Source: Acidovorax sp. 69 (GTDB lineage Bacteria; Pseudomonadota; Gammaproteobacteria; Burkholderiales; Burkholderiaceae_C). From it: a stretch of DNA of 64,000 nucleotides. The translations under genes were made by a program, and so were the position numbers. The notes below the pieces were generated by a model, which had not been told where the DNA came from, made no database searches, and saw only the letters and a list, made by a program, of their open reading frames with translations. The stretch lies in contig NZ_PGEP01000001.1 of assembly GCF_002797445.1 (NCBI RefSeq), forward strand, positions 4,774,501 to 4,838,500. Reading direction: 5' to 3'. Of the stretch, positions 44,019 to 52,847 are shown one piece after another (the stretch's first letter is position 1; each line of letters starts with the position of its first letter).

Positions 44019-45008
44019 ATGACCACCACACGCCGTCACTTCATCCAGGCCCTGGGCGCCAGCGCCGCGCTGGGCGCCTTCCACCCCTTTGCCGCCCATG
44101 CCCAGGTGGACCAGGTGAAGGTGTACTTCGGCTTCCCTGCGGGCAGCTCGGGCGACACCGTGGCCCGCCGCGTGGCTGAGAAATGGGCGGGCAGCGGGTT
44201 CAGCAAGAACCCCGGTGTGGTGGAGAACAAGCCCGGCGCAGGCGGCCGCATTGCGCTGGAGACATTGAAGGGCGCGCCCGCCGACGGCTCGGTGCTGGCC
44301 GTGGCGCAGGTGTCGGCCCTGGCCAACTACCCGCACATCTATAGCAAGATGAACTACACCGACAAGGACTTCGCACCTGTGTCGATCGCGGCCATCATGC
44401 ACCACGGCCTGGCCGTGGGCCCGATGGTGCCCGCCAGCGTCAAGACGGTGAAGGACTTCCTGGCATGGGCCAAGGCCAACCCCAAGGACGCCAGCTACGG
44501 CTCGCCCGGCGCGGGCTCCACGCCCCACTTTTTGGGTGCGCTGCTGGGCATCAACAGCGGCGTGGATCTGCGCCATGTGCCGTATCGCGGCTCCATCCCC
44601 GGCGTGACGGACGTGGTGGGCGGCCAGGTGGCTGCCATGGTCACGCCGCACGGTGACTTCATCGCCAACTACAAGGCCGGCAAGCTGCGCATTCTGGCCA
44701 CCTCGGGCCCCAAGCGCTCGCAGTATGTGCCCGACGTTCCCACGTTTGCCGAACAAGGCTTCCCCGAGCTGACCACCGAAGAATGGTTCGGCTTCTACGC
44801 CCCCGCCGCCACGCCCAAGCCGGTGATCGCTGCTGCCAACGCCGCAATCAACGCAGCGCTGAAGGAAAAGGCGGTCATCGACAGCCTGGCCATCGTGGGC
44901 CTGATGCCCCACGGCTCCACCCCTGAAGAACAGGCCCGCTGGCAAAAGGCCGAGTACGACACCTGGGGCCCGCTGATCAAGAAGATCGGCTTCACCGCAG
45001 AGTCTTGA
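44019..45008 (+). CDS. Bug/TctC-family tripartite tricarboxylate transporter binding protein
   Basis: A 329-residue periplasmic binding protein. MTTTRRHFIQALGASAALGAFHPFAAHAQ is a twin-arginine signal peptide. The mature part (VYFGFPAGSSGDTVARRVAEKWA...NKPGAGGRIALETLKGAPADGSVLAV...) is the Bug fold, with the ligand-binding PAGSSGD and SPGAGSTPH loops. Burkholderiales use such proteins for carboxylates and aromatic acids. Its place in the hydroxycinnamate cluster suggests it binds an aromatic acid, which is inference. No TctA/TctB genes adjoin. AGGAG precedes the start; an upstream in-frame ATG lacks one. Confidence 0.9.
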   Translation: MTTTRRHFIQALGASAALGAFHPFAAHAQVDQVKVYFGFPAGSSGDTVARRVAEKWAGSGFSKNPGVVENKPGAGGRIALETLKGAPADGSVLAVAQVSALANYPHIYSKMNYTDKDFAPVSIAAIMHHGLAVGPMVPASVKTVKDFLAWAKANPKDASYGSPGAGSTPHFLGALLGINSGVDLRHVPYRGSIPGVTDVVGGQVAAMVTPHGDFIANYKAGKLRILATSGPKRSQYVPDVPTFAEQGFPELTTEEWFGFYAPAATPKPVIAAANAAINAALKEKAVIDSLAIVGLMPHGSTPEEQARWQKAEYDTWGPLIKKIGFTAES

Positions 45009-45019
45009 CTCCTGAACAG

Positions 45020-45110
45020 GAAGCCCCCCTGAGCGGCTGCGCCGCTTCCCCCGGAGGGGGACGTCGCCAGCGCGGCGGGGCGGCCCTTGCGCGGCGACCT
45101 CGCGTGGGCC
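45020..45110 (+). repeat. GC-rich dispersed repeat, family B
   Basis: AAGCCCCCCTGAGCGGC, GCCGCTTCCCCCGGAGGGGGACG: one of the closest copies to the consensus, 11 bp after the Bug-gene stop, continuing in GC-rich sequence (GCGGCGGGGCGGCCC) to about 45110. Confidence 0.8.
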
Positions 45111-45207
45111 GCGCCGGTGCAAAGAAAGTGGGCGGAATCTCTTCGTTTGGGCTTCGCTTGTCCAAGCCCGGGGGGAGCACTGCGCCCGCTTTCAGCGAAT
45201 GAATTCA

Positions 45208-45256
45208 TAAGAAAACAGCCGCTAGCGCCCATTCACCAAGCGCAGGCAGCTATCAA
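45208..45256. repeat. Dispersed palindromic repeat, family A, copy 10
   Basis: AACAGCCGCTAGCGCCCATTCACCAAGCGCAGGCAGCTATCAAG, in the leader of the acyl-CoA dehydrogenase gene and ending about 15 bp before its start codon. Confidence 0.72.
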
Positions 45257-45270
45257 GAAGAGAGCAAACC

Positions 45271-46974
45271 ATGCAAGCCCGCCAGACCCTCGCCGACATC
45301 CAGCACCTGCTGACCACCGTGCTGAAGGCGCCCGCGCGCTGGCAGGGCCTGGCACCTTTTGCCGACACCGACGGCGACCTGGCGGCCCAAGTGCTCGACG
45401 AGGCGGCCAAGTTTGTAGACAGCGCCATCGCCCCGCTGCAACGCAGCGGTGACGAAGAAGGCTGTCGCTTTGAAGCGGGCCAAGTGCACACCCCCGCAGG
45501 CTTTCGCGATGCCTACCAGGCCTTCTGGCAGGCAGGCTGGCCCTCGCTGTCGGGCGCAGCCGAAGATGGCGGCCAGGGGCTGCCGGCGGTGCTCGAATGT
45601 GTGCTGTACGAATGGCTGGCCGGTGCCAACCATGGCTGGACCATGGCGCCAGGCCTGCTGCATGGCGCGTATGAATGCATCAAGCACCATGCCAGCGACG
45701 CGCTGAAAGCGCAGTACCTTCCGAAAGTGGCCAGCGGCGAATGGTTGGCCACCATGTGCCTCACCGAAGCCCACGCGGGCAGCGACCTGGGCCAGGTGCG
45801 CACGCGCGGCGTGCCGCAGCCCGACGGCAGCGTGCGCGTGAACGGCAGCAAGATTTTTATCTCGGGCGGCGAACACGACCTGACCGACAACATCGTGCAC
45901 CTGGTGCTGGCGCGTTTGCCCGATGCGCCTGCGGGCCCCAAGGGCCTGTCGCTGTTTCTGGTGCCCAAGGTTCTTCAGGATGGAAACCGCAATGCGGTGG
46001 TGTGCGAACGCATTGAAGAAAAGATGGGCCTGCACGGCAGCCCCACCTGCGTGATGCGTTTTGACGACGCCACCGGCTGGCTGGTGGGCGAGCCGAACAA
46101 GGGCCTCAACGCCATGTTCGTGATGATGAACGCCGCGCGCCTGCATGTGGGCCTGCAGGGCATCGGCCTGCTGGAGGCTGCGTGGCAAAAGGCCAGCGCC
46201 TATGCCGCCGAGCGGCGCCAGATGCGCGCACCGGGCGCCACCGAGCCGGTCAGCCTGATCCAGGACCACCCGGCCATCCGCCGCATCCTGCACACACAGC
46301 GCGCCTGGATCGACGGCGGGCGCGTGCTGGCCTACCACACGGCGCTGCAGCTCGACATCGCCAAACACAGCGCTGACGCCGGTGAGCGCGCCGCTGCGCA
46401 GCGCTGGTGTGCGCTGGTCACGCCCGTGCTCAAGGCAGCGCTTACCGACCAGGCCTTCCACGGCGCCAGCGCCTGCCTGCAAGTGTTTGGCGGCCACGGC
46501 TACGTGCGCGAATGGGGCATCGAGCAGATCGTGCGCGACGCGCGGGTGGCCATGATCTACGAGGGCACCAACGAGATCCAGGCCATTGACCTGCTGGTGC
46601 GCAAGGTGCTGGCCGATGGCGGCCAGGGCCTGAACACCCTGTTGGCCACGCTGCCGGGGCAGGCCGTCACGGCCGCCGCCAGCACACGCCGCCACGCGCT
46701 GATCGAGATCACTCAAACCCTGGCGATTGCCGCGCAGTCCGACCCCGAACTGCCCTACTGGGTGGCCGACGACTACCTGCGCGCCGTGGCCCTGGTGCTG
46801 CTCGAGTGGGCCTGGGGGCAGATCCGCGCCACGGGCCTGGGCGAGCGCTGGAGCGACCCCGCCCAGGCGTTTGCCCAGTGGGTGCTGCCCGAGTTCGACA
46901 TGCGCGCCGCCATCCTGCGCCAGCGCATTGCACAAGCCCTTGAATTCAGGCCCCAGGAGGCCTTGAGCGCTTGA
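45271..46974 (+). CDS. Acyl-CoA dehydrogenase (DmdC-like long form)
   Basis: A 567-residue FAD enzyme. N-terminal helical domain, FAD/substrate loops MCLTEAHAGSDLGQVRTRGVP and KIFISGGEHDLTDNIVHLVLARLPDAP, and the catalytic-Glu helix ARVAMIYEGTNEIQAIDLLVRK, followed by the extra C-terminal domain of the ~570-600-residue subfamily that includes 3-methylmercaptopropionyl-CoA dehydrogenase. Within this cluster it could desaturate dihydro-hydroxycinnamoyl-CoA (phenylpropanoyl-CoA) to the cinnamoyl form, so saturated side chains enter the same path; this is inference. Its last codons (TTG AGC GCT TGA) lie in a dispersed repeat. Confidence 0.88.
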   Translation: MQARQTLADIQHLLTTVLKAPARWQGLAPFADTDGDLAAQVLDEAAKFVDSAIAPLQRSGDEEGCRFEAGQVHTPAGFRDAYQAFWQAGWPSLSGAAEDGGQGLPAVLECVLYEWLAGANHGWTMAPGLLHGAYECIKHHASDALKAQYLPKVASGEWLATMCLTEAHAGSDLGQVRTRGVPQPDGSVRVNGSKIFISGGEHDLTDNIVHLVLARLPDAPAGPKGLSLFLVPKVLQDGNRNAVVCERIEEKMGLHGSPTCVMRFDDATGWLVGEPNKGLNAMFVMMNAARLHVGLQGIGLLEAAWQKASAYAAERRQMRAPGATEPVSLIQDHPAIRRILHTQRAWIDGGRVLAYHTALQLDIAKHSADAGERAAAQRWCALVTPVLKAALTDQAFHGASACLQVFGGHGYVREWGIEQIVRDARVAMIYEGTNEIQAIDLLVRKVLADGGQGLNTLLATLPGQAVTAAASTRRHALIEITQTLAIAAQSDPELPYWVADDYLRAVALVLLEWAWGQIRATGLGERWSDPAQAFAQWVLPEFDMRAAILRQRIAQALEFRPQEALSA

Positions 46975-47007
46975 TCCACTGCGCCATCAGCTCCTGATTC
47001 AGTAGCA
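46961..47007. repeat. Dispersed palindromic repeat, family A, copy 11 (overlaps acyl-CoA dehydrogenase stop)
   Basis: CTTGAGCGCTTGATCCACTGCGCCATCAGCTCCTGATTCAGTAGC. The TGA stop of the preceding gene is part of the AGCGCTTGA core, as for copy 2. Confidence 0.68.
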
Positions 47008-47097
47008 ACTCACTGTCCCGCCGATCTCCCGTCCACAGCGTGTTGAGGCCACGCTGCGGGCTTCCTTGCGCCTCGATAAATACCAGGAGACAACACC

Positions 47098-48834
47098 ATG
47101 CGCTTGACCCGAAGAACCCGGATACATGCCCACCCTCTGGCCCTGTCGGCTGCCACCACGGCGCTGCTGATGGGCTGCGGGGGGTCGTCTGACGCCGCCC
47201 TGCCCCAGCTCACGGCCGCCACGCCTGCCACCCTGCAGGCCTGCGCAACCTTGGCCACCACCCTGGTCTTGCCCGACACCCGCATCACCTCCGCCGAGCT
47301 GGTGCCCGAGGGCCCGCTGACGCTGCAAACCGTCACCACCCAGGCGCCGGCGCATTGCCTCGTCAAGGGCAAGATGAAAGAGCGCACGGGCCCGGTGGAT
47401 GGCGCCAGCTACGCCATCGGCTTCGAGATACGCATGCCCGTGGCCTGGAACGGCCGTTTCCTGCACCAGGCCAACGGCGGCCTGGACGGCAGCGTGGTGC
47501 TTGCACTGGGCTCGGTGAGCGGCGGCGCCCCCGTGGCGCCCGGCCTGGTGCAAGGCTTTGCGGTGCTCAGCTCTGACGCAGGCCATGGCGCACCCACCCC
47601 GTTCTTTGGTGTGGACCCGCAGGCCCGGCTGGACTACGGCTACCAGGCCGTGGGCACCCTCACGCCCATGGCCAAGAACCTCATCAAGAGCGCCTACGGC
47701 AAGGCGCCCGACCGCTCGTACCTGGCCGGCTGCTCCAACGGCGGCCGCCACGCCATGGTGGGCGCATCGCGCTATGCCGACCAGTACGACGGCATCCTGG
47801 CGGGCAACCCCGGCTTTCACCTGCCCAAGGCAGCCACCACACAATTGTGGAAGGCCCAGCAGTACGCCAAGGTATCCACCAAGGACGCGACCAGCGGCCT
47901 GCCCGACCTGAACACCGCTGTGACCCCGGCCGAGTTCAAGCTCATCAGCAGCAAGATCGTCGCCAAGTGCGACGCGCTCGACGGCGCCGTGGACGGCCAG
48001 GTCAACGACGTGGCCGCCTGCCAGACCGCCTTCAACCTGCAGACCGACGTGCCCACCTGCACCGGCGCGCGCGACGGCTCGTGCATCTCCAGCGACCAAA
48101 AGAGCGTGCTGGCCAGCATCTTTGCGGGCCCCAAGAACAGCAAGGGCGAAGCGCAGTACGCCGGCACCTGGTGGGACCCTGGCATTGCGGGCGCCAACTT
48201 TGCGTCGTGGCACTTTGGCGCCCCCGCCACGCGTGACGCCGGTGCGGTGGCCTTCATCTTCACCTCGCCCCCGTCCACCGTGGCCGCATTCACTGCCATC
48301 CCCGGCATGCAGTACGCACTGAACTTCAGCATGGAGACGGACTACCCCAAGATGTTCGCCACCACGGCGCAGTACGCCGAGTCGCCTTGGGTCTACATGA
48401 CCCCGCCCAACGAAGCCGATCTGAGCACCCTCAAGAACCGGGGCGCCAAGATGATCGTCTTCCACGGCGTGGCCGACGGCGTGTTCTCGCCCATGGACAC
48501 CGCCAACTGGATGGACCGCCTGCAGGCCAACCACAGCGGCAAGGCCGACGCCTTTGCCCGCCTGTTCCTGGTGCCCGGCATGAACCACTGCTCCGGCGGC
48601 CCCGCCACCGACCAGTTCGACATGCTGGCCCCGCTGGTGGCCTGGGTGGAACAAGGCAAGGCGCCTGACAGCGTGACCGCCAAGGCACGCGGCGCAGGCG
48701 CCAATGTGGTCAACGCCGAGCTGCCCGCCAGCTGGTCTGCCAACCGCACCCGGCCGCTGTGTGTGTACCCCAAGGTGGCACGCTACAACGGCACGGGGGA
48801 TGTGGAGAGTGCGGGCAGTTTTAGCTGCAAGTGA
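47098..48834 (+). CDS. Tannase/feruloyl esterase family lipoprotein
   Basis: A 578-residue secreted esterase. The N-terminus ends in LLMGCGGSS, a lipobox with C27, so a lipoprotein is likely. The tannase-family CS-D-HC motif is complete: C212-S213 in LAGCSNGGRHAM (nucleophile), D460 in FHGVADGVFSP and H497-C498 in GMNHCSGG, the two Cys forming the characteristic disulfide next to the triad. It would release ferulate or p-coumarate from plant esters, or gallate from tannins, at the cell surface, supplying the cluster. AGGAG precedes the start. A strong terminator follows. Confidence 0.91.
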   Translation: MRLTRRTRIHAHPLALSAATTALLMGCGGSSDAALPQLTAATPATLQACATLATTLVLPDTRITSAELVPEGPLTLQTVTTQAPAHCLVKGKMKERTGPVDGASYAIGFEIRMPVAWNGRFLHQANGGLDGSVVLALGSVSGGAPVAPGLVQGFAVLSSDAGHGAPTPFFGVDPQARLDYGYQAVGTLTPMAKNLIKSAYGKAPDRSYLAGCSNGGRHAMVGASRYADQYDGILAGNPGFHLPKAATTQLWKAQQYAKVSTKDATSGLPDLNTAVTPAEFKLISSKIVAKCDALDGAVDGQVNDVAACQTAFNLQTDVPTCTGARDGSCISSDQKSVLASIFAGPKNSKGEAQYAGTWWDPGIAGANFASWHFGAPATRDAGAVAFIFTSPPSTVAAFTAIPGMQYALNFSMETDYPKMFATTAQYAESPWVYMTPPNEADLSTLKNRGAKMIVFHGVADGVFSPMDTANWMDRLQANHSGKADAFARLFLVPGMNHCSGGPATDQFDMLAPLVAWVEQGKAPDSVTAKARGAGANVVNAELPASWSANRTRPLCVYPKVARYNGTGDVESAGSFSCK

Positions 48835-49183
48835 CCAATAGTTGAAGAGCAGGAAGCCCGGCTTGTGCCGGGCTTTTTGTTTGGACGATAGGATGAATGA
48901 CAGCGCTGCTTCTTACAGCGCTGGAATTTCCAGACCTTAAGGCCTGGGTCACACACTATCTAGAATCGATTCGCTCAGATTCGTTGACAGCTCTGCAGCG
49001 ATTGCGGCCGTTGGTATTCAGCGGCCCAGCTTCCGGTGAATAGCGTGAAGCAGTCTTAGCAGCAGGAGAACGTATGCCGGTTTATGGCGGCGGCCCGGAC
49101 AACAGCAGATCCGGGCTGAACGCCAAGTCTACCTTGATGCGATACATCCGAATTGATAGGTCCAAGTTGTCCGAGGATCACAC
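48835..49183. other. Left flank of the KAP-NTPase insert
   Basis: 349 bp. After the terminator at 48853-48880 the composition becomes more A/T-rich. A frame from 49074 (ATG after GCAGGAGA) encodes about 65 residues, MPVYGGGPDNSRSGLNAKST..., and runs into the 3' end of the opposing NTPase gene. I do not recognise it and do not call it a gene. No tRNA or att-like repeat is visible. Confidence 0.5.
48853..48880 (+). terminator. Rho-independent terminator of the hydroxycinnamate operon
   Basis: AAGCCCGGC, loop TTGT, GCCGGGCTT, then TTTG: a perfect 9-bp stem with T-run, 19 bp after the esterase stop. Confidence 0.92.
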
Positions 49184-52159
49184 TCAAGCGTCTGGAACAG
49201 GCGTAGCGGAGACCGCCTCCTCAGCCAGTTCATCGAGCACGGCAAAAACCCCCTCGAGATCGTCTCGATAGAACGCCGTGTAGCTAGGCAAAAAAACCCA
49301 TCGCCCGCTGTCTTGGAGGCCAAGTCCCCGAATGTGATTGCGATGCGTCAGCCAATACCTTCCCATAGCCTTCGGATCCAACCCACCTGGTAGCCCCGAC
49401 TTGGTCGCGACATAGCCCTCTTCGTCTCGCCCCGTGTGGAAGGGGCTGCTCAGGTGGGCGAGGCAGTGGTCGAGGAACAGCTGCACGTTATCGCCATCGA
49501 CTATCGGACTAAAGCAGTAGCTAAAGACGTAGTCGTTCATCAACCTGGAGATGGTGCCTCCATCTTCGGCACCGCTTTCATCGTAGTGACCACATCCGAC
49601 GCCAGAGCCGTCAGGGGGCAGTGCATTGCTGAGCTGATAGATGACGAACGACGCGGCAAAGGACCGTGCGGCCGCAACTCGACGGGCAATTGTTGTGTCA
49701 CCTTGATTGGATCCGGGGTCCAGCGAAGCCTCCTCACGTAGATGCGCAAAGGCCTGGCCGAGGAACGCATCTACAGGCACTCCCCGTGCTTCAGCGATGA
49801 AGTTTCGTCCAGGCTCGATGTAGGTGCGCTTGAAGTGCGCGAAGACCTGCTGAGACAACGTCCTCATCCCCATCAGCGCCAGCTGACTGACCAACCCGGA
49901 CCTTGGAGCAGACATGTCTTGGTGGACGATGAGCGCAGTGTGCAGGTTGTACAACTGTCCACCGCGATCCTCCGAGCACTGCAGCCTGAAGAGCATGAGG
50001 TCGTTCCAGCCCAGAACGCCGCGCTCTGGGGTGGCAAGCCGCTCCAGCAGACCTTTACCAACAAACTTTTCCTCGCCAAAGATGCGCCACGCGATCTCTA
50101 TGACGTTCTCCGGACTGTTCACGCGTCGCCGGCCCGCAGTTCGCCCCCAGCCTGCGCGATCCAATAGCCGTAAGAGCGAGTAGATCGACCTCGGCCGCAG
50201 TCCACGGTCATCGTTGTCGAACGACGAGTAGCATGGCAGATACGCAACGAGCGTTTCGATGGCGTCTTCTGCGGTCTGGCTGGTGAAGTCGTGGGTGTGA
50301 TTGACCAGTACCCGCCAGAACTGATCGTGTGCGGTCTCTTGTTTCTCGAGAGCAAACTCCGCTTCCGCGAAGACTGAGGCAATCTTTCGACCCTTGCGAA
50401 CCCGATCCACCGCTGCTTGGTAAAGAACAAAGGTCTCCTGCGGTTCCGGCGTGGCAAAGCGCACGATGAGCTTTAGAAAGCTCTCTAGGTTTCTGGTGTC
50501 GCCCTTGTTGAAGCACGCCCGAGACCGAAGAACCGACTCTTCAATGTTGCGCCCGTCACCCAGTTTCAAGACACCCACATCAAACAACTGCTCCAGCAGG
50601 AAATTGGCAGAACCAGGGTGCTCTTCCTTAACCTGTTCAAACCCATCAGCGTTCTTGAACTCTGATTCGTCGTACTTGCGCCGAACTGAGAAAGTACCAC
50701 TGCGCCCCTCTGTCTCCTCGGCATATATGCGCCTGAACAATCCGGGATAGTTCAGATGCAACAGCATCAGATGGATGAGGTCACTCTTGTTGAAATCAGT
50801 CCGCCCAAGATCGGTCTTCTCGATCTGCATGAGAAGAATGGCATTGATGAAGCGCTTCACCTTGCGTAGATCGCCGATCAATGGAAGGTACTTGGCGGCG
50901 GACTCTCCAGCCAAGATCTCCGCAAGCTCGTTGAGTACGGCTCCAAGCTTCACCATAGTGTCTGATGGCACAGACTCGAGCTGGCTCTCGCTCTTTTCCC
51001 AGTCGCGTTGCAAGAAGTTGCGGATGCTGGAGCTGTCCACGAACAAACTCAGTTTCACCGTCACGAACTTCTCAAGAAACTCCCGCGCCCTGGATCCCTC
51101 CTCTTTGCCGCCGGCCAGTACCTCGGTGTCATAGCAAAGGACATATGTCGCTTGCGACAGCTTGAAGGTGCGCCGCGTTGCGAACAGGACGTTGTTGACG
51201 GTCTTCGCATCCAAACGGTCCAAGTCGTCGATGACAACGATCACACGTCGACCGATGCGACGAAGTACCTCGTCAATGTCGTCAAGCAGCTCATCGACCG
51301 TTTCCTGGGACGGCTCCAGCGAAAGCTTGAAGCCCAGGAACGAAACGTCTGCTTTTCCCTTTATGAGCCGAGAGTATCTAGAGGCCGCAGGGCGGAACTC
51401 CGGAGCAAAGACCTTGTTCTGAATCGCGGCAGACAGATCGCGAATCAAGCGATCGGCAAGATCTGGCTCCGACGCGTATCGAAGCGGCTCAAACCGACAA
51501 ACGATCACCTTGTCCGCGGCTCGTTCCCAGTAGCGCTCGGCAAGATTGATGAAGCTTGTCTTGCCCACGCCCCAGGGTCCGTCCACACCGAACACCAATC
51601 CTGAGTGAGCGCCGCTGGCGAGAACGGTTTCCGCGAACGACTTCGCCTGCGACTCGCTGGAGAGCAAGTCGTCCGCCTCGCGTCCGATCTCCTCGTCTCC
51701 AAGGAACTGGAGCTGCGGCTTGATCTGTCGTCTCCTCGGCCAACGACGTTGAACGAGCGGCGACAACAGCACCGTGGTGAGCATCAGAAGGGCAACTGGC
51801 GCCCATTGCGGGTGCGCCGCCTTCAAGACCGCATGAAACTTGGAAAGCCAAGGCATAGTCAACTCGTTCGACCAAGCCCCAAGAAAAACTGCTATCAGCA
51901 GGTCGAGACGGATGCTTCGACCCATTTTGGCGGCGGCGGTATGTGCGCCACGACTCACGGCGTAGTCCACACAAATCGCCAGTGTGACAAGCGACGCAGT
52001 AGCCCGCGCCCAAAAGGGAAAGTCGACATTTGCGAGGGCGAACGCAGTTCCTAGGTAGTAGGCTGCTCTGCAGACCTCAGCGGCAGTAAAGCCAACTACG
52101 AACACCTTGGCAAAGACCATTAGTTCGGGCATCTTCAACGCCTGCTTGGTAGCCGTCAT
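49184..52159 (-). CDS. KAP-family P-loop NTPase, membrane-anchored
   Basis: A 991-residue protein. Hydrophobic helices occupy ~15-65 and ~85-137. The KAP NTPase core follows: Walker A GPWGVGKT (194-201), preceded by GLVFGVDGPW, and Walker B VIVVIDDLDRLD (306-317) with the KAP-typical acidic run, then LRKVKRFINAILL, the family's sensor-like segment. The C-terminal ~450 residues are helical and unassigned. KAP proteins are sporadic, often on mobile DNA, and one (F-plasmid PifA) excludes phage. Codon use is visibly less GC-rich than the neighbours, with frequent AT-ending codons, and gene scraps flank it, so horizontal gain and a defence role are suggested, not proven. Confidence 0.85.
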   Translation of the reverse strand: MTATKQALKMPELMVFAKVFVVGFTAAEVCRAAYYLGTAFALANVDFPFWARATASLVTLAICVDYAVSRGAHTAAAKMGRSIRLDLLIAVFLGAWSNELTMPWLSKFHAVLKAAHPQWAPVALLMLTTVLLSPLVQRRWPRRRQIKPQLQFLGDEEIGREADDLLSSESQAKSFAETVLASGAHSGLVFGVDGPWGVGKTSFINLAERYWERAADKVIVCRFEPLRYASEPDLADRLIRDLSAAIQNKVFAPEFRPAASRYSRLIKGKADVSFLGFKLSLEPSQETVDELLDDIDEVLRRIGRRVIVVIDDLDRLDAKTVNNVLFATRRTFKLSQATYVLCYDTEVLAGGKEEGSRAREFLEKFVTVKLSLFVDSSSIRNFLQRDWEKSESQLESVPSDTMVKLGAVLNELAEILAGESAAKYLPLIGDLRKVKRFINAILLMQIEKTDLGRTDFNKSDLIHLMLLHLNYPGLFRRIYAEETEGRSGTFSVRRKYDESEFKNADGFEQVKEEHPGSANFLLEQLFDVGVLKLGDGRNIEESVLRSRACFNKGDTRNLESFLKLIVRFATPEPQETFVLYQAAVDRVRKGRKIASVFAEAEFALEKQETAHDQFWRVLVNHTHDFTSQTAEDAIETLVAYLPCYSSFDNDDRGLRPRSIYSLLRLLDRAGWGRTAGRRRVNSPENVIEIAWRIFGEEKFVGKGLLERLATPERGVLGWNDLMLFRLQCSEDRGGQLYNLHTALIVHQDMSAPRSGLVSQLALMGMRTLSQQVFAHFKRTYIEPGRNFIAEARGVPVDAFLGQAFAHLREEASLDPGSNQGDTTIARRVAAARSFAASFVIYQLSNALPPDGSGVGCGHYDESGAEDGGTISRLMNDYVFSYCFSPIVDGDNVQLFLDHCLAHLSSPFHTGRDEEGYVATKSGLPGGLDPKAMGRYWLTHRNHIRGLGLQDSGRWVFLPSYTAFYRDDLEGVFAVLDELAEEAVSATPVPDA

Positions 52160-52338
52160 CCGCCATTCCTCCCTTTGAAGCGCGAGCGCAGTCTATTTTT
52201 GATGTTTTGCAGGGCGTGCGGGCCAATCTCCACATCCTGCGTCGCACGGAAGATTATCTGCAAGCCATTGCTGGCACAGATCTGCCAGATGACGTGGTCC
52301 TACAGGCCGAAGACGCCCTCAACTTCAACTCAGACTGA
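52153..52338 (+). pseudogene. Possible 3' remnant of a gene (open frame without ATG)
   Basis: From a TAG at 52150 to TGA at 52338 one plus-strand frame encodes ...FDVLQGVRANLHILRRTE, then DYLQAIAGTDLPDDVVLQA, then EDALNFNSD. It reads like a helical, genuinely coding segment but has no ATG and no upstream part, because the NTPase gene begins just to its left on the other strand. It is probably the stump of a gene cut by the insert. I do not recognise the family. Confidence 0.35.
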
Positions 52339-52685
52339 TCCTCTCAGGCGTTCGGAACCACAGTTCGATCCTCCAGTCGAAAATCCGGGATGGCTTAGGG
52401 AGCCTGCTGTGACCTCGAAGTCACTGACCGCTCGCACCGAAAGCAGGCACTGCCTAGCCTATCTGTGAAAGTCAGCAACCAGCCTGAAGCAGCCATTCTC
52501 AAATACCTGCTTCGCCATGCGTGTCGCCCTACTTCCTCAGTGACTCAATTCACGCCATCGATTGCCAGTCAACTCACAGTAGTGACGTCCCGCCAAACGA
52601 AGACCTTGGCAGAGCTGAACTCCAGGGTTGCGTGATTCGCACCTGTTGGGCTGATGCAGTCCAGACCGCCGCCAGAAATCAGCGG
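52339..52685. other. Gene-poor right flank of the insert
   Basis: About 350 bp with short frames only, lower GC than the chromosome average, no repeat of either family and no recognisable gene. I see nothing functional in it. Confidence 0.5.
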
Positions 52686-52847
52686 CTACTCCGATGCCTC
52701 CTGTGTCTGTTCGGTCAAGCCTTGCCGCTTGCTAGCTTCTTCTTTCGCCTTCTTCCCTTGGTCGTGGTGCCACTTGATGGCGTAGAACATGCAGGTGCCG
52801 AACACGAGCACCTTGAAGGTGATGAAGACTATCGGGACCCAATCCAT
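52686..52847 (-). CDS. Small single-pass membrane protein
   Basis: A 53-residue protein, MDWVPIVFITFKVLVFGTCM... One helix (~4-24), then KWHHDQGKKAKEEASKRQG, a highly charged cytoplasmic tail. AGGA lies about 10 bases before the chosen ATG; the frame continues 19 codons upstream without hydrophobic or family character. The compact hydrophobic-then-basic design resembles conserved small membrane proteins of Comamonadaceae, but the function is unknown. Confidence 0.65.
   Translation of the reverse strand: MDWVPIVFITFKVLVFGTCMFYAIKWHHDQGKKAKEEASKRQGLTEQTQEASE

Noticed and set aside
49074..49271. 65-residue plus-strand ORF left of the KAP gene
   Set aside because: It has a GGAGA upstream, but overlaps the end of the NTPase gene, has no recognisable family and a composition not clearly coding; mentioned only as part of the flank.
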